Shown here: positions 1 through 7,171 of the stretch, piece by piece
Layout: every line of letters starts with the position of its first letter
Numbering within the stretch: position 1 is the stretch's first letter
Notes under the pieces: model-generated
The model's input: the letters and a program-made list of their open reading frames with translations, nothing else
Told to the model about the DNA's origin: nothing
The model's database searches: none
NCBI GenBank assembly: GCA_938030645.1
Contig: CALHHQ010000058.1
Coordinates: forward strand, 1 to 15,638
Origin: an uncultured Rhizobiaceae group bacterium
GTDB lineage: Bacteria > Pseudomonadota > Alphaproteobacteria > Rhizobiales > Rhizobiaceae
DNA length: 15,638 nucleotides
Direction of reading: 5' to 3'
Translations under genes and position numbers: made by a program

Positions 1-510
1 TTGATCGGTTTGTTTTCGTTGGTTCGCGCGGGCTTGGTGCCATTGGTAGCCGCCATTTTTCCAATCCCAAAAATAGCGCTACTGCCACTTTTCGTGATTT
101 GGTTCGGAATTGACGAGCCGTCGAAATACGCCCTCATTGCATTTGGAACGTTCACACCAACTGTGGTCGCAACCTATGGTGCAGTGGACAATGTAGACCG
201 TTCTCTCATTCGCATGGGGCAGAGTTTCTCACTTTCATGGTTTTCCATTGTAACGAAAATTGTTTTGCCAGGTGCAATGCCGGGCATTCTTTCTGGTTTG
301 CGTATCAGCCTCGCCATCGCAATCATATTGCTTGTGGCCGCAGAAATGCTGGGGGCTGAATACGGCATCGGCGCTTACATTCTTGAAGCTGGTTCACTGT
401 ATGATCTGGAACGCTTATTTGTTGGAGTAACTATTCTGTCCATTCTTGGCGTCAGTGTCAGCGCCGTCATCGGAATGTTTGAAAACAAGTTCTTGGATTG
501 GCGAACATGA
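1..510 (+). CDS. ABC transporter permease, taurine/nitrate/sulfonate type (5' end outside window)
   Basis: Inner-membrane permease subunit of an ABC importer of the SsuC/TauC/NrtB kind. Only the C-terminal 169 residues are in the window; the reading frame is open at base 1 and the true start lies upstream. Seen: several hydrophobic segments and the cytoplasmic EAA-type loop that contacts the ATPase, here around residues 70-105 with the core 'KIVLPGAMPGILSGLRISL', followed by 'AEMLGAEYGIG', typical of this permease family. The stop codon overlaps the ATG of the following oxidoreductase (ATGA), so the two are translationally coupled and probably serve the same substrate. The substrate cannot be read from the permease; the usual range is sulfonates, nitrate, or small N-containing ring compounds. 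The binding protein and ATPase should lie to the left. Confidence 0.85.
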   Translation: MIGLFSLVRAGLVPLVAAIFPIPKIALLPLFVIWFGIDEPSKYALIAFGTFTPTVVATYGAVDNVDRSLIRMGQSFSLSWFSIVTKIVLPGAMPGILSGLRISLAIAIILLVAAEMLGAEYGIGAYILEAGSLYDLERLFVGVTILSILGVSVSAVIGMFENKFLDWRT

Positions 511-1763
511 GCCGAAAGGTTGAGAGCCGCTACGATGTTATAGTTGCTGGTGGCGGAGCAGCGGGCGTCGGGGCTGCCCTTGGTGCGGCACGTAGTGGTG
601 CGAAGGTTTGCCTGATTGAGAAATATGGATTTCTCGGCGGTGCAGCTACACATTCACAAGTTCTGGCTTATTGCGGATTTTATCAACAAGGCGAGCAACC
701 AGTGCGAGCTGTGGCCGGAGCAGGTGAACTGGTCTTAGTTGAAATGCGACGCGTTGGAATGGATGGCAAACCGTTTAGGTCTCCCACAACAGGCAATTGG
801 ATAATCCTTTTGGAGCCTGAAGGTGTAAAGCTGGCGCTTGATCGCGTTCTTGCTAACCACGGCGTTGATGTTTTTCTTCATAGTCGGGTGGCAGCCGTTA
901 CCCGAACTGGGCGTGAGTTAGAATCCGTTGTTGTGGCGGGCATGGACGGGCGCGACAGAATTGTTGGGGAAGCTTTTGTCGATGCAACGGGCGATGCCAA
1001 TCTTTCACTTGTAGCGGGAGTATCATTGCAAACAGGAAATGAAGCTGGTTTTCTAAATGCAGCATCAGCCCCAATACGTATTGGTGGTCTCGCCCCGAAT
1101 TTGAAGATAGATCGTCAAGCGATCATTGATGCGCTGGCAGCTTACAACATCTCTGGCCTGCACCCTGTAACGCGCAAAGACGGCGGTATTTATACGCAAA
1201 TACCGGGCAGTGGTGACTTATGGTGGATGATCATAGATTTACCCATGAAGGATCTGACTTCAGAAACCTATTCGCATGCAGAACGGACAATGCGTTCAGC
1301 AGCGCACGACTATGTATCAGTACTTTCGAAATCAGTTGATGGTTTTCAAGATGCATATCTGGCACAAACAGGTCCTCAAATAGGCATCAGGGAAAGCCGT
1401 CATCCCAAGGCGCGTTATCACTTAACAAGCGACGATCTGCTGACCGGCAGATTGCGTGAAGACGGAGTTGCTCGCGCTGCATGGCCTGCTGAAATACATG
1501 CAGAGACAGGAAACCCCGTTTATCACAGTGTCGGTGGAAAGGGGTATGCACACATCCCGCTGGATGCGCTGAAAGCCGCAGAATTAGACAACCTTTATTT
1601 CGGCGGTCGTATCATCGGTGCAGACGATACCGCTTTTGGGTCAATTCGAGTCATGGGCACCGCCTTCGCCTCAGGAGAGGCCGCAGGTGTGGCTGCCGCA
1701 AACCCAAGTTTAGACGGCGCTGCGGTAGCTGATTTGTTAAAATCCATGGATGCAATTGTCTGA
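507..1763 (+). CDS. FAD-dependent oxidoreductase (FAD_oxidored-like family)
   Basis: A 418-residue flavoprotein. The N-terminal Rossmann fold shows GGGAAG (residues 15-20) with the ribose-binding acid E38 in 'CLIEK'. A 'FVDATGDA' motif lies in the middle, and a C-terminal 'GGRIIGADDTAFGSIRVMG' segment, followed by a Gly/Ala-rich helix, closes the FAD site. This order matches the FAD_oxidored (PF12831-like) proteins annotated as FAD-dependent oxidoreductases. I chose the ATG at 507, which overlaps the permease stop by 4 bp; an in-frame TTG at 498 would add only three residues. Coupling to an ABC permease suggests it acts on an imported compound, but no substrate can be named. The gene ends about 180 bp before the first insertion sequence. 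No signal peptide is seen, so it is cytoplasmic. Confidence 0.82.
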   Translation: MSRKVESRYDVIVAGGGAAGVGAALGAARSGAKVCLIEKYGFLGGAATHSQVLAYCGFYQQGEQPVRAVAGAGELVLVEMRRVGMDGKPFRSPTTGNWIILLEPEGVKLALDRVLANHGVDVFLHSRVAAVTRTGRELESVVVAGMDGRDRIVGEAFVDATGDANLSLVAGVSLQTGNEAGFLNAASAPIRIGGLAPNLKIDRQAIIDALAAYNISGLHPVTRKDGGIYTQIPGSGDLWWMIIDLPMKDLTSETYSHAERTMRSAAHDYVSVLSKSVDGFQDAYLAQTGPQIGIRESRHPKARYHLTSDDLLTGRLREDGVARAAWPAEIHAETGNPVYHSVGGKGYAHIPLDALKAAELDNLYFGGRIIGADDTAFGSIRVMGTAFASGEAAGVAAANPSLDGAAVADLLKSMDAIV

Positions 1764-1833
1764 CTCTGCCCACTAAAGTGGATCACCAAATTGGGTCCAG
1801 CTTGGAAACACATCAAGGCCATAGTCCAAGACG

Positions 1834-1929
1834 TTATTCGGAAGCGTTATCAATATCGTTTTCTATTACAGCTAACAAATGAATAGCTGCTTTGGTGAGA
1901 TCAATTGCAAAATTGGTTCCCAACACCAT
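1834..1929 (-). pseudogene. Possible C-terminal remnant of an unidentified gene
   Basis: A 31-residue minus-strand reading frame, 'MVLGTNFAIDLTKAAIHLLA...NDIDNASE' then TAA, with protein-like composition. Going upstream, an in-frame TAG (1936-1938) and then the inner end of the IS3-type element interrupt it. It may be the tail of a gene destroyed by the insertion, or chance. No family recognised. The rest of the 1764-1942 gap shows only an imperfect palindrome at 1780-1798 (GGATCACCAAATTGGGTCC), which could be an operator or a worn element end. Confidence 0.2.
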
Positions 1930-1942
1930 TGGCAGCTATGAG

Positions 1943-1960
1943 TGATCAGCCCCACCTATG
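1943..1960 (+). repeat. Left end of the IS3-type element
   Basis: Terminal inverted repeat TGATCAGCCCCACCTATG, starting with the TGA shared by the other end. It lies 15 bp beyond the orfB stop. Confidence 0.5.
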
Positions 1961-1975
1961 TGGCCAGTTTGAATG

Positions 1976-2876
1976 TTAGTTCATGATTGGCCTTTCGTGC
2001 AAATGGATGATTGATTCAGGCGCTGGAGGCTTGTAGCCAAAGGCGCTGTGTGGACGTTTGGTGTCATAGTAGCGTCGCTATTCTTCGACTACTATCTGCG
2101 CTTCCTTCTAAGAATAGAATATCTCCCCGTTCCTCAACTCGTCTCGCAGGCGGGCGTTGAAGCTCTCGATGTAACCATCTTCCCATGGTGATCCAGACGT
2201 GATGTAAGCCGTTTGTGCTCCAACGGTAGAGATCCAATCCCGCACGGCATCCGCAATAAACTCTGGCCCATTATCAGATCGAATATAAGCTGGAACGTCA
2301 CGCAATACGAACAGGTCGGTCAGCGGCATCAATCACATCCGTCCCATTGAGTTTGCGGTTGATCCGAATTGCCAAACATTCACGACTGAACTCATCCAGA
2401 ATGTTTAACGTTTGGAATATCTTCCATCGACAAGGCGGTGATGAACAAAATCGTATGGCCAAACATGATCGCGATGCTCGGCACTCAGCCGAATGCACGA
2501 ACCATCATTGAACCAAAGACGGCTCCGTTTTGGTTGCTTATAGGTCACTTTCAGCCCCTCACGACGCAAAAGGCGTTCCACCTCTTCCCGACAGGCAAGC
2601 GAAGCGCCGCCGAGAGAGGCGCCTGTCATTGATCTGCCAACCGGCATCACGCAACAAAGCAGCAATGCGCCGCTAACCGTAACGACCATACTGGCGAGCC
2701 AGTTCGATCATATCGGCAACATGGCGTTCATCATCCCCGCTGCCCCTTCGTACATGACGCAGCGTGGAGCGGTGTTGACCAAGTCCGCGACAAGCTCGGC
2801 CTTCAGGAACGCCCAGCCCCTCACGAACCCGATCAATGCACTTACGACGACGTGCGAGACTTAGAAGTTTCCCCAT
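1976..2876 (-). pseudogene. IS3-family transposase OrfB, multiply broken
   Basis: DDE transposase remnant. Conserved blocks can be read in order down the minus strand but fall in different frames: an N-terminal 'RACRGLGQHRSTLR' and 'IELARQYGRYG'; 'REGLKVTYKQPKRSRLWFNDGSC' region with 'HVWPYDFV' (first catalytic Asp); 'LNILDEFSRECLAIRINRKL'; then 'VPAYIRSDNGPEF' (second Asp) and 'GYIESFNARLRDEL' (Glu). Breaks seen: TAG where Tyr is expected after GRYG near 2690, frameshifts near 2417 and 2325, and in-frame TAG codons at 2108-2110 and 2078-2080. The C-terminal 'KRPHSAFGYKPPAPESII' is still readable to the TAA at 1976-1978. All three catalytic acids survive, but no full-length product is possible. 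Confidence 0.85.
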
Positions 2877-3139
2877 GCGACCTCAGCCAATATCTGCTTA
2901 TCCAATGGTAGATCAGCAACAGCTCTGCCAAGCTGATCGTTCTCTTTCTGGGGTTTCTTCAATTCTTTGAGCTGACCAGTTCCCATGCCGCCGTAATGCT
3001 TTCGCCAACGGTAATACGTTTGCTCGCTGATACTAACTTGCCGGATCACATCTGGACGCGCCATTCCCTGCCCAGCCAACACATCAACCTGACGTAGCTT
3101 CAATACAATCTCTTCGGATTTGTGATGCTTTCTTGCCAT
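2861..3139 (-). CDS. IS3-family transposase OrfA (helix-turn-helix)
   Basis: A 92-residue protein that binds the element ends in IS3-family transposition. It starts with 'MARKHHKSEEIVLKLRQVDVL', a typical opening for IS407-like OrfA. A helix-turn-helix covers roughly residues 25-50 ('SISEQTYYRWRKHYGG') and a leucine-zipper-like stretch follows ('LKELKKPQKENDQLGRAVADL'). A strong ribosome site AAAGGAGG sits just before the ATG at 3139. Its end overlaps orfB by 16 bp with orfB in the -1 frame, the layout that needs programmed -1 frameshifting. OrfA itself is intact, but with orfB dead it has no transposase partner here. Confidence 0.8.
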   Translation of the reverse strand: MARKHHKSEEIVLKLRQVDVLAGQGMARPDVIRQVSISEQTYYRWRKHYGGMGTGQLKELKKPQKENDQLGRAVADLPLDKQILAEVAWGNF

Positions 3140-3182
3140 TCTCAGTCCTCCTTTTACTCAACAATCGAATGACCGCTTCTCT

Positions 3183-3200
3183 AATTGGGTGTTCAGGTCA
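3183..3200 (-). repeat. Right end of the IS3-type element
   Basis: Read on the minus strand the end is TGACCTGAACACCCAATT, upstream of orfA. It pairs weakly with the left end at 1943. Confidence 0.5.
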
Positions 3201-3420
3201 AGCTCTTTTCCTTGTTTGATTTGAGTCTTGTACTCATCCGGGTCACGCTTCTCTTCGCAGTCTTGTTGATGTGCTTTTGGCACCGCTGCACGCATGTGTC
3301 GGATTGGTAGTAGAGAACCTCGCTTTCCCAAGCGCTTCACGTTGCGCAGCAGCCATATTCGGTTTCATCCACGAACCTCGTCCGGTGAGGACGACCCCGT
3401 TCAGAATTTGTGTTGGTTGC
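3201..3420. other. Gap between the two insertion sequences
   Basis: No gene can be supported here. The stretch lies between the outer end of the IS3-type element and the 3' end of the IS110-type transposase, and most likely is the downstream non-coding part of the IS110 element or the target into which both inserted. Short open frames in it show no family resemblance. Confidence 0.4.
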
Positions 3421-4460
3421 TTAGCTGATACTTTTGACCTCCACTTTTTCTGAATGGAACTCTGTTCCATCTGCCCAAATGCGGTGCAGCAGAACGGCTA
3501 ACTTGCGGGCAACAGCGACAATCGCGCGTCAGCGTCCCCTTGTTCGTATTAAACGCATGCCTCATGTCTTGATCTGTGAGGCAGCCGTGTTTCGCATCAA
3601 CAGCGCGTTGGCTGCCGCATAGAGCGTCGTACGAACATCGCGATCTCCAGCTTTTGATATCCGGCCTAAATTATCATGCTCACCAGATTGATACCGTCGC
3701 GGCGTCAGTCCAAAATGTGCAGCAACAGTTCGAGAGCTCTTGAAACGGGCAGGATCATCGACAGCAGCCTTGAATGTCAGGGCCGCGATCGGTCCAACGC
3801 CCGGAACCGTCATAAACCGCAAGCAGACTTCATCACGACTAGCCGCTCGCTTTACGCGTCGATCTAACTCCAGAAAGTGTTGATATAACACAAGCCGCGC
3901 ATCGAGTAGCCGTATCATAGCATGTGCCGAAACATCGTCTATTTCGATCATGGGACGGACAACGTCGTCAAAGCTGCCGTGCCTTACAGTTTGGGGCAAG
4001 CGGATACCAAAAACCTTCAGAAGACCTCGCACTTCGTTGGCAAGATCAATCGTCTTGTTGAGCAGTGCCTTTCGCGTGCTCAGTAACGCCCGCACACCTT
4101 GAGCCTCACGGCTTTTCATATGAACAGGGCTAAACCAGCCGGTGCGTAGTATCTGAACGATCCCGCGGGCATCATTCTTGTCAGTCTTATTGCGCATCGC
4201 AGACAAAGCTGCATTCACCTGACGCGCTTCCATACAAACAACGTCGAAGCCTTCATTCGTCAAGCCGAAGAATAAATGCTGGCTCAGCGTTCCTGCTTCA
4301 AAGCCAATACAACTTACCTCAAGTGGGAAGCTTGTGAGACACAATGCAATTTCATCAATCTCACACGGCATCTCGCGCTCAAACAACGCCGTGCTTTGCT
4401 ATCGACAATGCAAAGCGCACACGACCTCAATGATACGTCTAATTCAGCAAAATATTCCAT
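3421..4460 (-). pseudogene. IS110-family transposase, frameshifted and interrupted by stops
   Basis: Remnant of a DEDD-type IS110 transposase. The N-terminus starts at the ATG at 4460 ('MEYFAELDVSLRSCALCIVDSK', with the conserved early Asp) and shifts frame near 4385. It resumes as 'FEREMPCEIDEIALCL', and the second frame then runs 274 residues. Family blocks seen: 'IGFEAGTLSQHLFFGL', 'MRNKTDKNDARGIVQILRTGWF' (DKNDA acids), and the C-terminal transposase_20 block 'MTVPGVGPIAALTF' to 'VAAHFGLTPRRYQSGE'. It then meets two in-frame TGA codons ('SQIKT*GMRLIRTRGR*') before 'RAIVAVARKLAVLLHRIWADGTEF' and a TAA at 3421-3423. One frameshift and two stops make it inactive. IS110 ends have no clear inverted repeats, so the element borders are not marked. 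Confidence 0.85.
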
Positions 4461-4735
4461 GTTCTTTCTCCCTTGTTCATAGTGATCCTAAGATCCTATC
4501 GGGAGCTAAACCTGAGTACTGAGGCAGCCCAATTACGCATGCTTTCCCCCAGAAGCAGAAAACTGTGCTTTCGTCGGTCACGAAATCTGCTATGAATTTC
4601 AATGTCTGCAAACGGGATGTTGAACTAAAATTTAGAAACGTATGATTGTAGATTTAGAAATTAGGCACTTGAATTTGGTGCGGCTATTCGCAATATCAAC
4701 GTGATCCGTGGATATAGTTCCGTGGACAAAAAACT

Positions 4736-4755
4736 GTGGCACAAAATTGTACCAC
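4736..4755. repeat. 20-bp imperfect inverted repeat
   Basis: GTGGCACAAAATTGTACCAC: two 9-bp arms around an AA centre with one mismatched pair. It lies 91 bp to the left of the tRNA-Gln fragment in DNA without genes. It could be a protein-binding site (operator, or recombinase accessory site), or what is left of an element end. Which of these is not shown by the sequence. Confidence 0.4.
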
Positions 4756-4846
4756 GAACATGTAGCACAGCGGTTTGAGTTTGATTTGGAAAAGTTATAT
4801 TATTCAGTTATTTAGGTAGACATAAATTTGATGCATATTCTAGCTG

Positions 4847-4867
4847 CGATCCCTGCCGCCCCAGCCA
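4847..4867 (+). other. 3' fragment of tRNA-Gln, probable attachment site
   Basis: Twenty-one bases match the 3' end of a bacterial tRNA-Gln: the end of the T loop (CGATC), the 3' T-stem strand (CCTGC), the 3' acceptor strand (CGCCCCA), discriminator G, and CCA. The ending CCCCAGCCA is characteristic of tRNA-Gln. No matching 5' acceptor TGGGGCG, D arm or anticodon arm is found in the roughly 60 bases before it, so this is not a tRNA gene. Integrating elements that recombine in the 3' end of a tRNA leave such a fragment at their far end, in the same orientation as the intact gene. This predicts an intact tRNA-Gln on the plus strand to the left of the window. The match is from memory of tRNA-Gln sequences. 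Confidence 0.55.
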
Positions 4868-4939
4868 TTTTCCTAAGACCAGTAAACTGACGCTCGAACT
4901 GTGAACGAAGATTGCTCGGCACCTACAAACGAATTTTAC

Positions 4940-5350
4940 CTAGGTTGCTTTGCAGGTTTCGCAAATACCCCTTAGTTCAACAGTTGCTTTTACCAGTGTA
5001 AACTGCGCGTCGTTGGCCATGTTTTTCAAACGTTGTGTGAGAGTTGTGTCTGTGATCTCTGAAACATTGTTGCATGTTTGGCAGATCATAAATGCCGTTT
5101 GTCCATGGTCTGTGCATTCATCGTCACGGCAAGCAACAAATGCATTGAGGCTTTCGAGACGGTGGACCAACCCGGATTCCAGCAACTTTTCCAAAGCGCG
5201 ATAGACTTGAAGTGGCGCCCGAAAGCCATTGCCGCGCAATTGATCTAGAATTGTATAAGCACTCAGCGGACCTTCCGCATTTACCAACGTGTTCATGACC
5301 AGAGATTGGTTCTTCGTCAGCGTCTTGTGGGTGTGCAGGTTATCACTCAT
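4940..5350 (-). CDS. zur: Zinc uptake regulator Zur (Fur family)
   Basis: A 136-residue Fur-family repressor that binds DNA when loaded with zinc. The winged helix occupies about residues 10-70 ('APLQVYRALEKLLESGLVHRLES' covers the recognition region). The structural zinc site is C90, C93, C130 and C133. The regulatory site aligns with E. coli Zur as H63, C74, H82 and E98. With the zinc transporter genes next to it, this supports Zur rather than Fur. I chose the ATG at 5350, with AAGGAAA upstream and an 8-bp overlap with the znuB stop; an in-frame start at 5398 would add 16 atypical residues. It is the last gene of znuC-znuB-zur, so it is probably autoregulated through the boxes at 7110-7147. 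Confidence 0.92.
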   Translation of the reverse strand: MSDNLHTHKTLTKNQSLVMNTLVNAEGPLSAYTILDQLRGNGFRAPLQVYRALEKLLESGLVHRLESLNAFVACRDDECTDHGQTAFMICQTCNNVSEITDTTLTQRLKNMANDAQFTLVKATVELRGICETCKAT

Positions 5351-6197
5351 GGCCAGATTTCCTTTTTGGCATCTTTGGGGCAGAGCTTGGATCGACATTT
5401 GGCGTCAAACCTTTCAATGCGTAGGCAAGGAACGAAAGAAGGAACACGATCAAAGCGCCGACAACGATACTTGGGCCTGCGGGTGTATCCCATTCCAGCG
5501 AACCAAAAAGGCCTCCAACCACTGACAATGCGCCAATGGCAGCGGCCAAAATAGCCATCTGTTCTGGGCTAGATGAGAACTTGCGAGCTGTGGCTGCAGG
5601 AATGATCAACATCGCTGTGATCAAAAGAACGCCAACAATTTTCATCGCAATTGCAATCACGGCGGCCATCAACAACATGAAAATCATGTTGACGCGATCT
5701 GGGTTCATGCCTTCCGCTTCTGCCAGTTCAGGGTTCACTGTTGCGGCAAACAAAGGTCGCCAAATCAAGGTCAATATGGCGAGAACTGCTGCGCCGCCCA
5801 GCCAGATGATTGCGATATCCAGTTTTGAGACGGCCAAAATGTCACCGAACAAAAATCCCATAAGGTCAATGCGCACCCAAGTCATAAACGCCAGAACGAC
5901 CAGCCCCAGCGCGAGAGCAGAATGAGACAACAACCCCAAAAGTGCATCGGAAGACAGCGTTGCGTTTCTTTGCAACAACAGCAACGCGATTGAAACACAT
6001 GCAGACACGCCAAACACGGCCAGCGTGATGTTGATTTCAAACAGAAATGCGAGGGCGACCCCAAGCAAAGCTGCGTGGGAAAGCGTGTCGCCAAAATACG
6101 CAAGCCGTCGCCAAACTATGAAACACCCAAGTGGCCCTGCAATCAAAGCTACACCAACACCTGCAATAAGCGCGCGTGAGAAAAAGTCATCAAACAT
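5343..6197 (-). CDS. znuB: Zinc ABC transporter permease ZnuB
   Basis: A 284-residue inner-membrane protein of the ABC-3 metal permease family, forming the zinc channel with ZnuC as motor and ZnuA as donor. Seen: many hydrophobic segments through the length, the family motif 'YFGDTLSHAALLGVALAF' at about residues 34-51, 'LMGFLFGDILAV' near 113-124, the cytoplasmic coupling region around 'PELAEAEGMNPDRVN', and 'LITAMLIIPAATAR' near 193-206. The ATG at 6197 overlaps the znuC stop (ATGTTTGA, 8 bp) and the 3' end overlaps zur by 8 bp, so the three genes are translationally coupled. Length is normal for the family. Confidence 0.94.
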   Translation of the reverse strand: MFDDFFSRALIAGVGVALIAGPLGCFIVWRRLAYFGDTLSHAALLGVALAFLFEINITLAVFGVSACVSIALLLLQRNATLSSDALLGLLSHSALALGLVVLAFMTWVRIDLMGFLFGDILAVSKLDIAIIWLGGAAVLAILTLIWRPLFAATVNPELAEAEGMNPDRVNMIFMLLMAAVIAIAMKIVGVLLITAMLIIPAATARKFSSSPEQMAILAAAIGALSVVGGLFGSLEWDTPAGPSIVVGALIVFLLSFLAYALKGLTPNVDPSSAPKMPKRKSGHE

Positions 6198-7050
6198 GAC
6201 GTTCTCCTTTGCTTGGCATTATCGAATCAACCTTTGCACTGACGTCATGATCATGATCGTGATGTCCGTCTTCAGCATGGCAGTGGTCAGTAATCGTTCC
6301 GTCGCTGTGTTGAACCCTACCGTCTGGCAAGTGCGTATGGTCGTGTGCATGTTCATACACTGCAAGTGTGGAAGCTGCGCGTTCTCCAAAAAGAGCCTTG
6401 TACTCTGCACTTGATGCGACAACTTTTGGTGAGCCTGAACAACACATATGCCCATTGAGGCAAATAACTTTATCAGTCGCTGCCATCACCACATGCAGGT
6501 CATGTGAAATCAATAAAATGCCACAGCCCAAGTCGTCGCGTATCTTTTTGATCAACTCGTAAAGTACGATCTCGCCAGAGAAATCGACCCCCTGAACCGG
6601 CTCATCTAAAACAAGCAAATCGGGTTTTCGAGCGATGGCCCGTGCAAGTAAGACGCGCTGAAACTCGCCACCTGACAGCGTGCGTACTTCAGCGTGAGCC
6701 AAATGGTTCACGCCAGTGGCAGCCATGGCCTTGGCTTGTTCGCTGGCATTGATCTTACCAGTTAAGCGCATGAACCGATCCACAGTGAGGGGGAGGGTCC
6801 AATCGATCGAGAGCCTTTGAGGAACATAGGCCACCTGAAGGCCTGAAAATCTTCTAACTGTCCCCTGATCAGGTTTCAAAATAGACAAAACCATTTTGGC
6901 GGTTGTTGATTTACCCGAACCGTTGGGCCCAATCAGAGTCACGATCTCTCCTCTTCGAATTGTGAGCGAGACATCATGTACTAACCAGCGCTTCGCGCGA
7001 TACACGCCGCAATTATCAAGTGCTATGAGAGGTTCATTCTGGTCGAGCAT
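6190..7050 (-). CDS. znuC: Zinc ABC transporter ATPase ZnuC
   Basis: A 286-residue ATPase energising zinc import. Walker A is GPNGSGKST (41-49), the Q loop Q78 in 'YVPQ', the signature LSGGE at 125-129, Walker B LLVLDE at 145-150, and the switch His H183. Beyond the ATPase core, the C-terminal tail (about 230-286) is rich in His: 11 of them between residues 234 and 268, in 'HAHDHTH' and 'HHDHDHD' patterns. Such tails occur in some ZnuC proteins and could bind zinc on the cytoplasmic side. It is the first gene of the minus-strand operon, divergent from znuA. Its ribosome site is weak (no good AGGAG before the ATG at 7050). Confidence 0.95.
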   Translation of the reverse strand: MLDQNEPLIALDNCGVYRAKRWLVHDVSLTIRRGEIVTLIGPNGSGKSTTAKMVLSILKPDQGTVRRFSGLQVAYVPQRLSIDWTLPLTVDRFMRLTGKINASEQAKAMAATGVNHLAHAEVRTLSGGEFQRVLLARAIARKPDLLVLDEPVQGVDFSGEIVLYELIKKIRDDLGCGILLISHDLHVVMAATDKVICLNGHMCCSGSPKVVASSAEYKALFGERAASTLAVYEHAHDHTHLPDGRVQHSDGTITDHCHAEDGHHDHDHDVSAKVDSIMPSKGERHV

Positions 7051-7109
7051 TGAATGGATTGATCTTTATACAAGGTGTAGAAAATTAGGGTTGATGAACG
7101 ATATGCCAG

Positions 7110-7126
7110 ACGTTATACCATTACAC
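7110..7126. promoter_or_regulatory. Zur-box-like site, upstream copy
   Basis: ACGTTATACCATTACAC agrees with 12 of the 16 defined positions of the enteric Zur box ATGTTATA-N-TATAACAT. It lies one box upstream of the better site, centre to centre 21 bp, about two helical turns, so Zur dimers could sit on the same face. Placement between znuC and znuA suits shared control. Confidence 0.5.
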
Positions 7127-7130
7127 AATA

Positions 7131-7147
7131 ATGTAATATAATAACAT
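7131..7147. promoter_or_regulatory. Zur box over the znuA -10 element
   Basis: ATGTAATATAATAACAT closely follows the pattern ATGTTATA-N-TATAACAT. It contains a perfect TATAAT (7137-7142), which I take as the -10 of the znuA promoter. This gives a start near 7149 and a leader of about 23 bases. A repressor bound here would cover the promoter. The -35 region is poor (TTATAC at 7113-7118). Confidence 0.7.
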
Positions 7148-7171
7148 CACATTTGTGTTTTGGAGACCGTC

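Larger units (their letters stand above)
1943..3200 (-). mobile_element. Degenerate IS3-family element (IS407-like)
   Basis: An insertion sequence of about 1258 bp, the usual size for the IS407 group. It carries orfA (2861-3139) and a broken orfB (1976-2876) on the minus strand. The ends start with TGA and form weak inverted repeats: TGATCAGCCCCACCTATG read inward from 1943 and TGACCTGAACACCCAATT read inward from 3200, 10 of 18 identical. The flanking tetranucleotides (tgag on the left, agct on the right) do not match, so no target duplication is visible, as expected for an old or rearranged copy. Several frame breaks in orfB make it immobile by itself. Group assignment is from protein resemblance recalled from the family. 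Confidence 0.75.
4461..4939. other. Gene-free, AT-rich stretch with small repeats and a tRNA fragment
   Basis: About 480 bp without a supportable gene, between the IS110 remnant and zur. The part next to 4460 is probably the upstream end of the IS110 element. Further right are a 9-bp direct repeat ATTTAGAAA (4630-4638, 4652-4660), a 7-bp direct repeat CCGTGGA (4706-4712, 4720-4726), a 20-bp inverted repeat (4736-4755) and a tRNA-Gln 3' fragment (4847-4867). No clear terminator for zur is visible. Confidence 0.6.

Noticed and set aside
3500..3570. TGA read as an amino acid (recoding) in the IS110 transposase
   Set aside because: The gene also has an upstream frameshift and the neighbouring IS has TAG stops, so ordinary decay is simpler; the second TGA is not at a position I can tie to a conserved Trp.
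4790..4867. Complete tRNA-Gln gene
   Set aside because: Only the last 21 bases fit; no 5' acceptor strand, D arm or anticodon arm can be found upstream.
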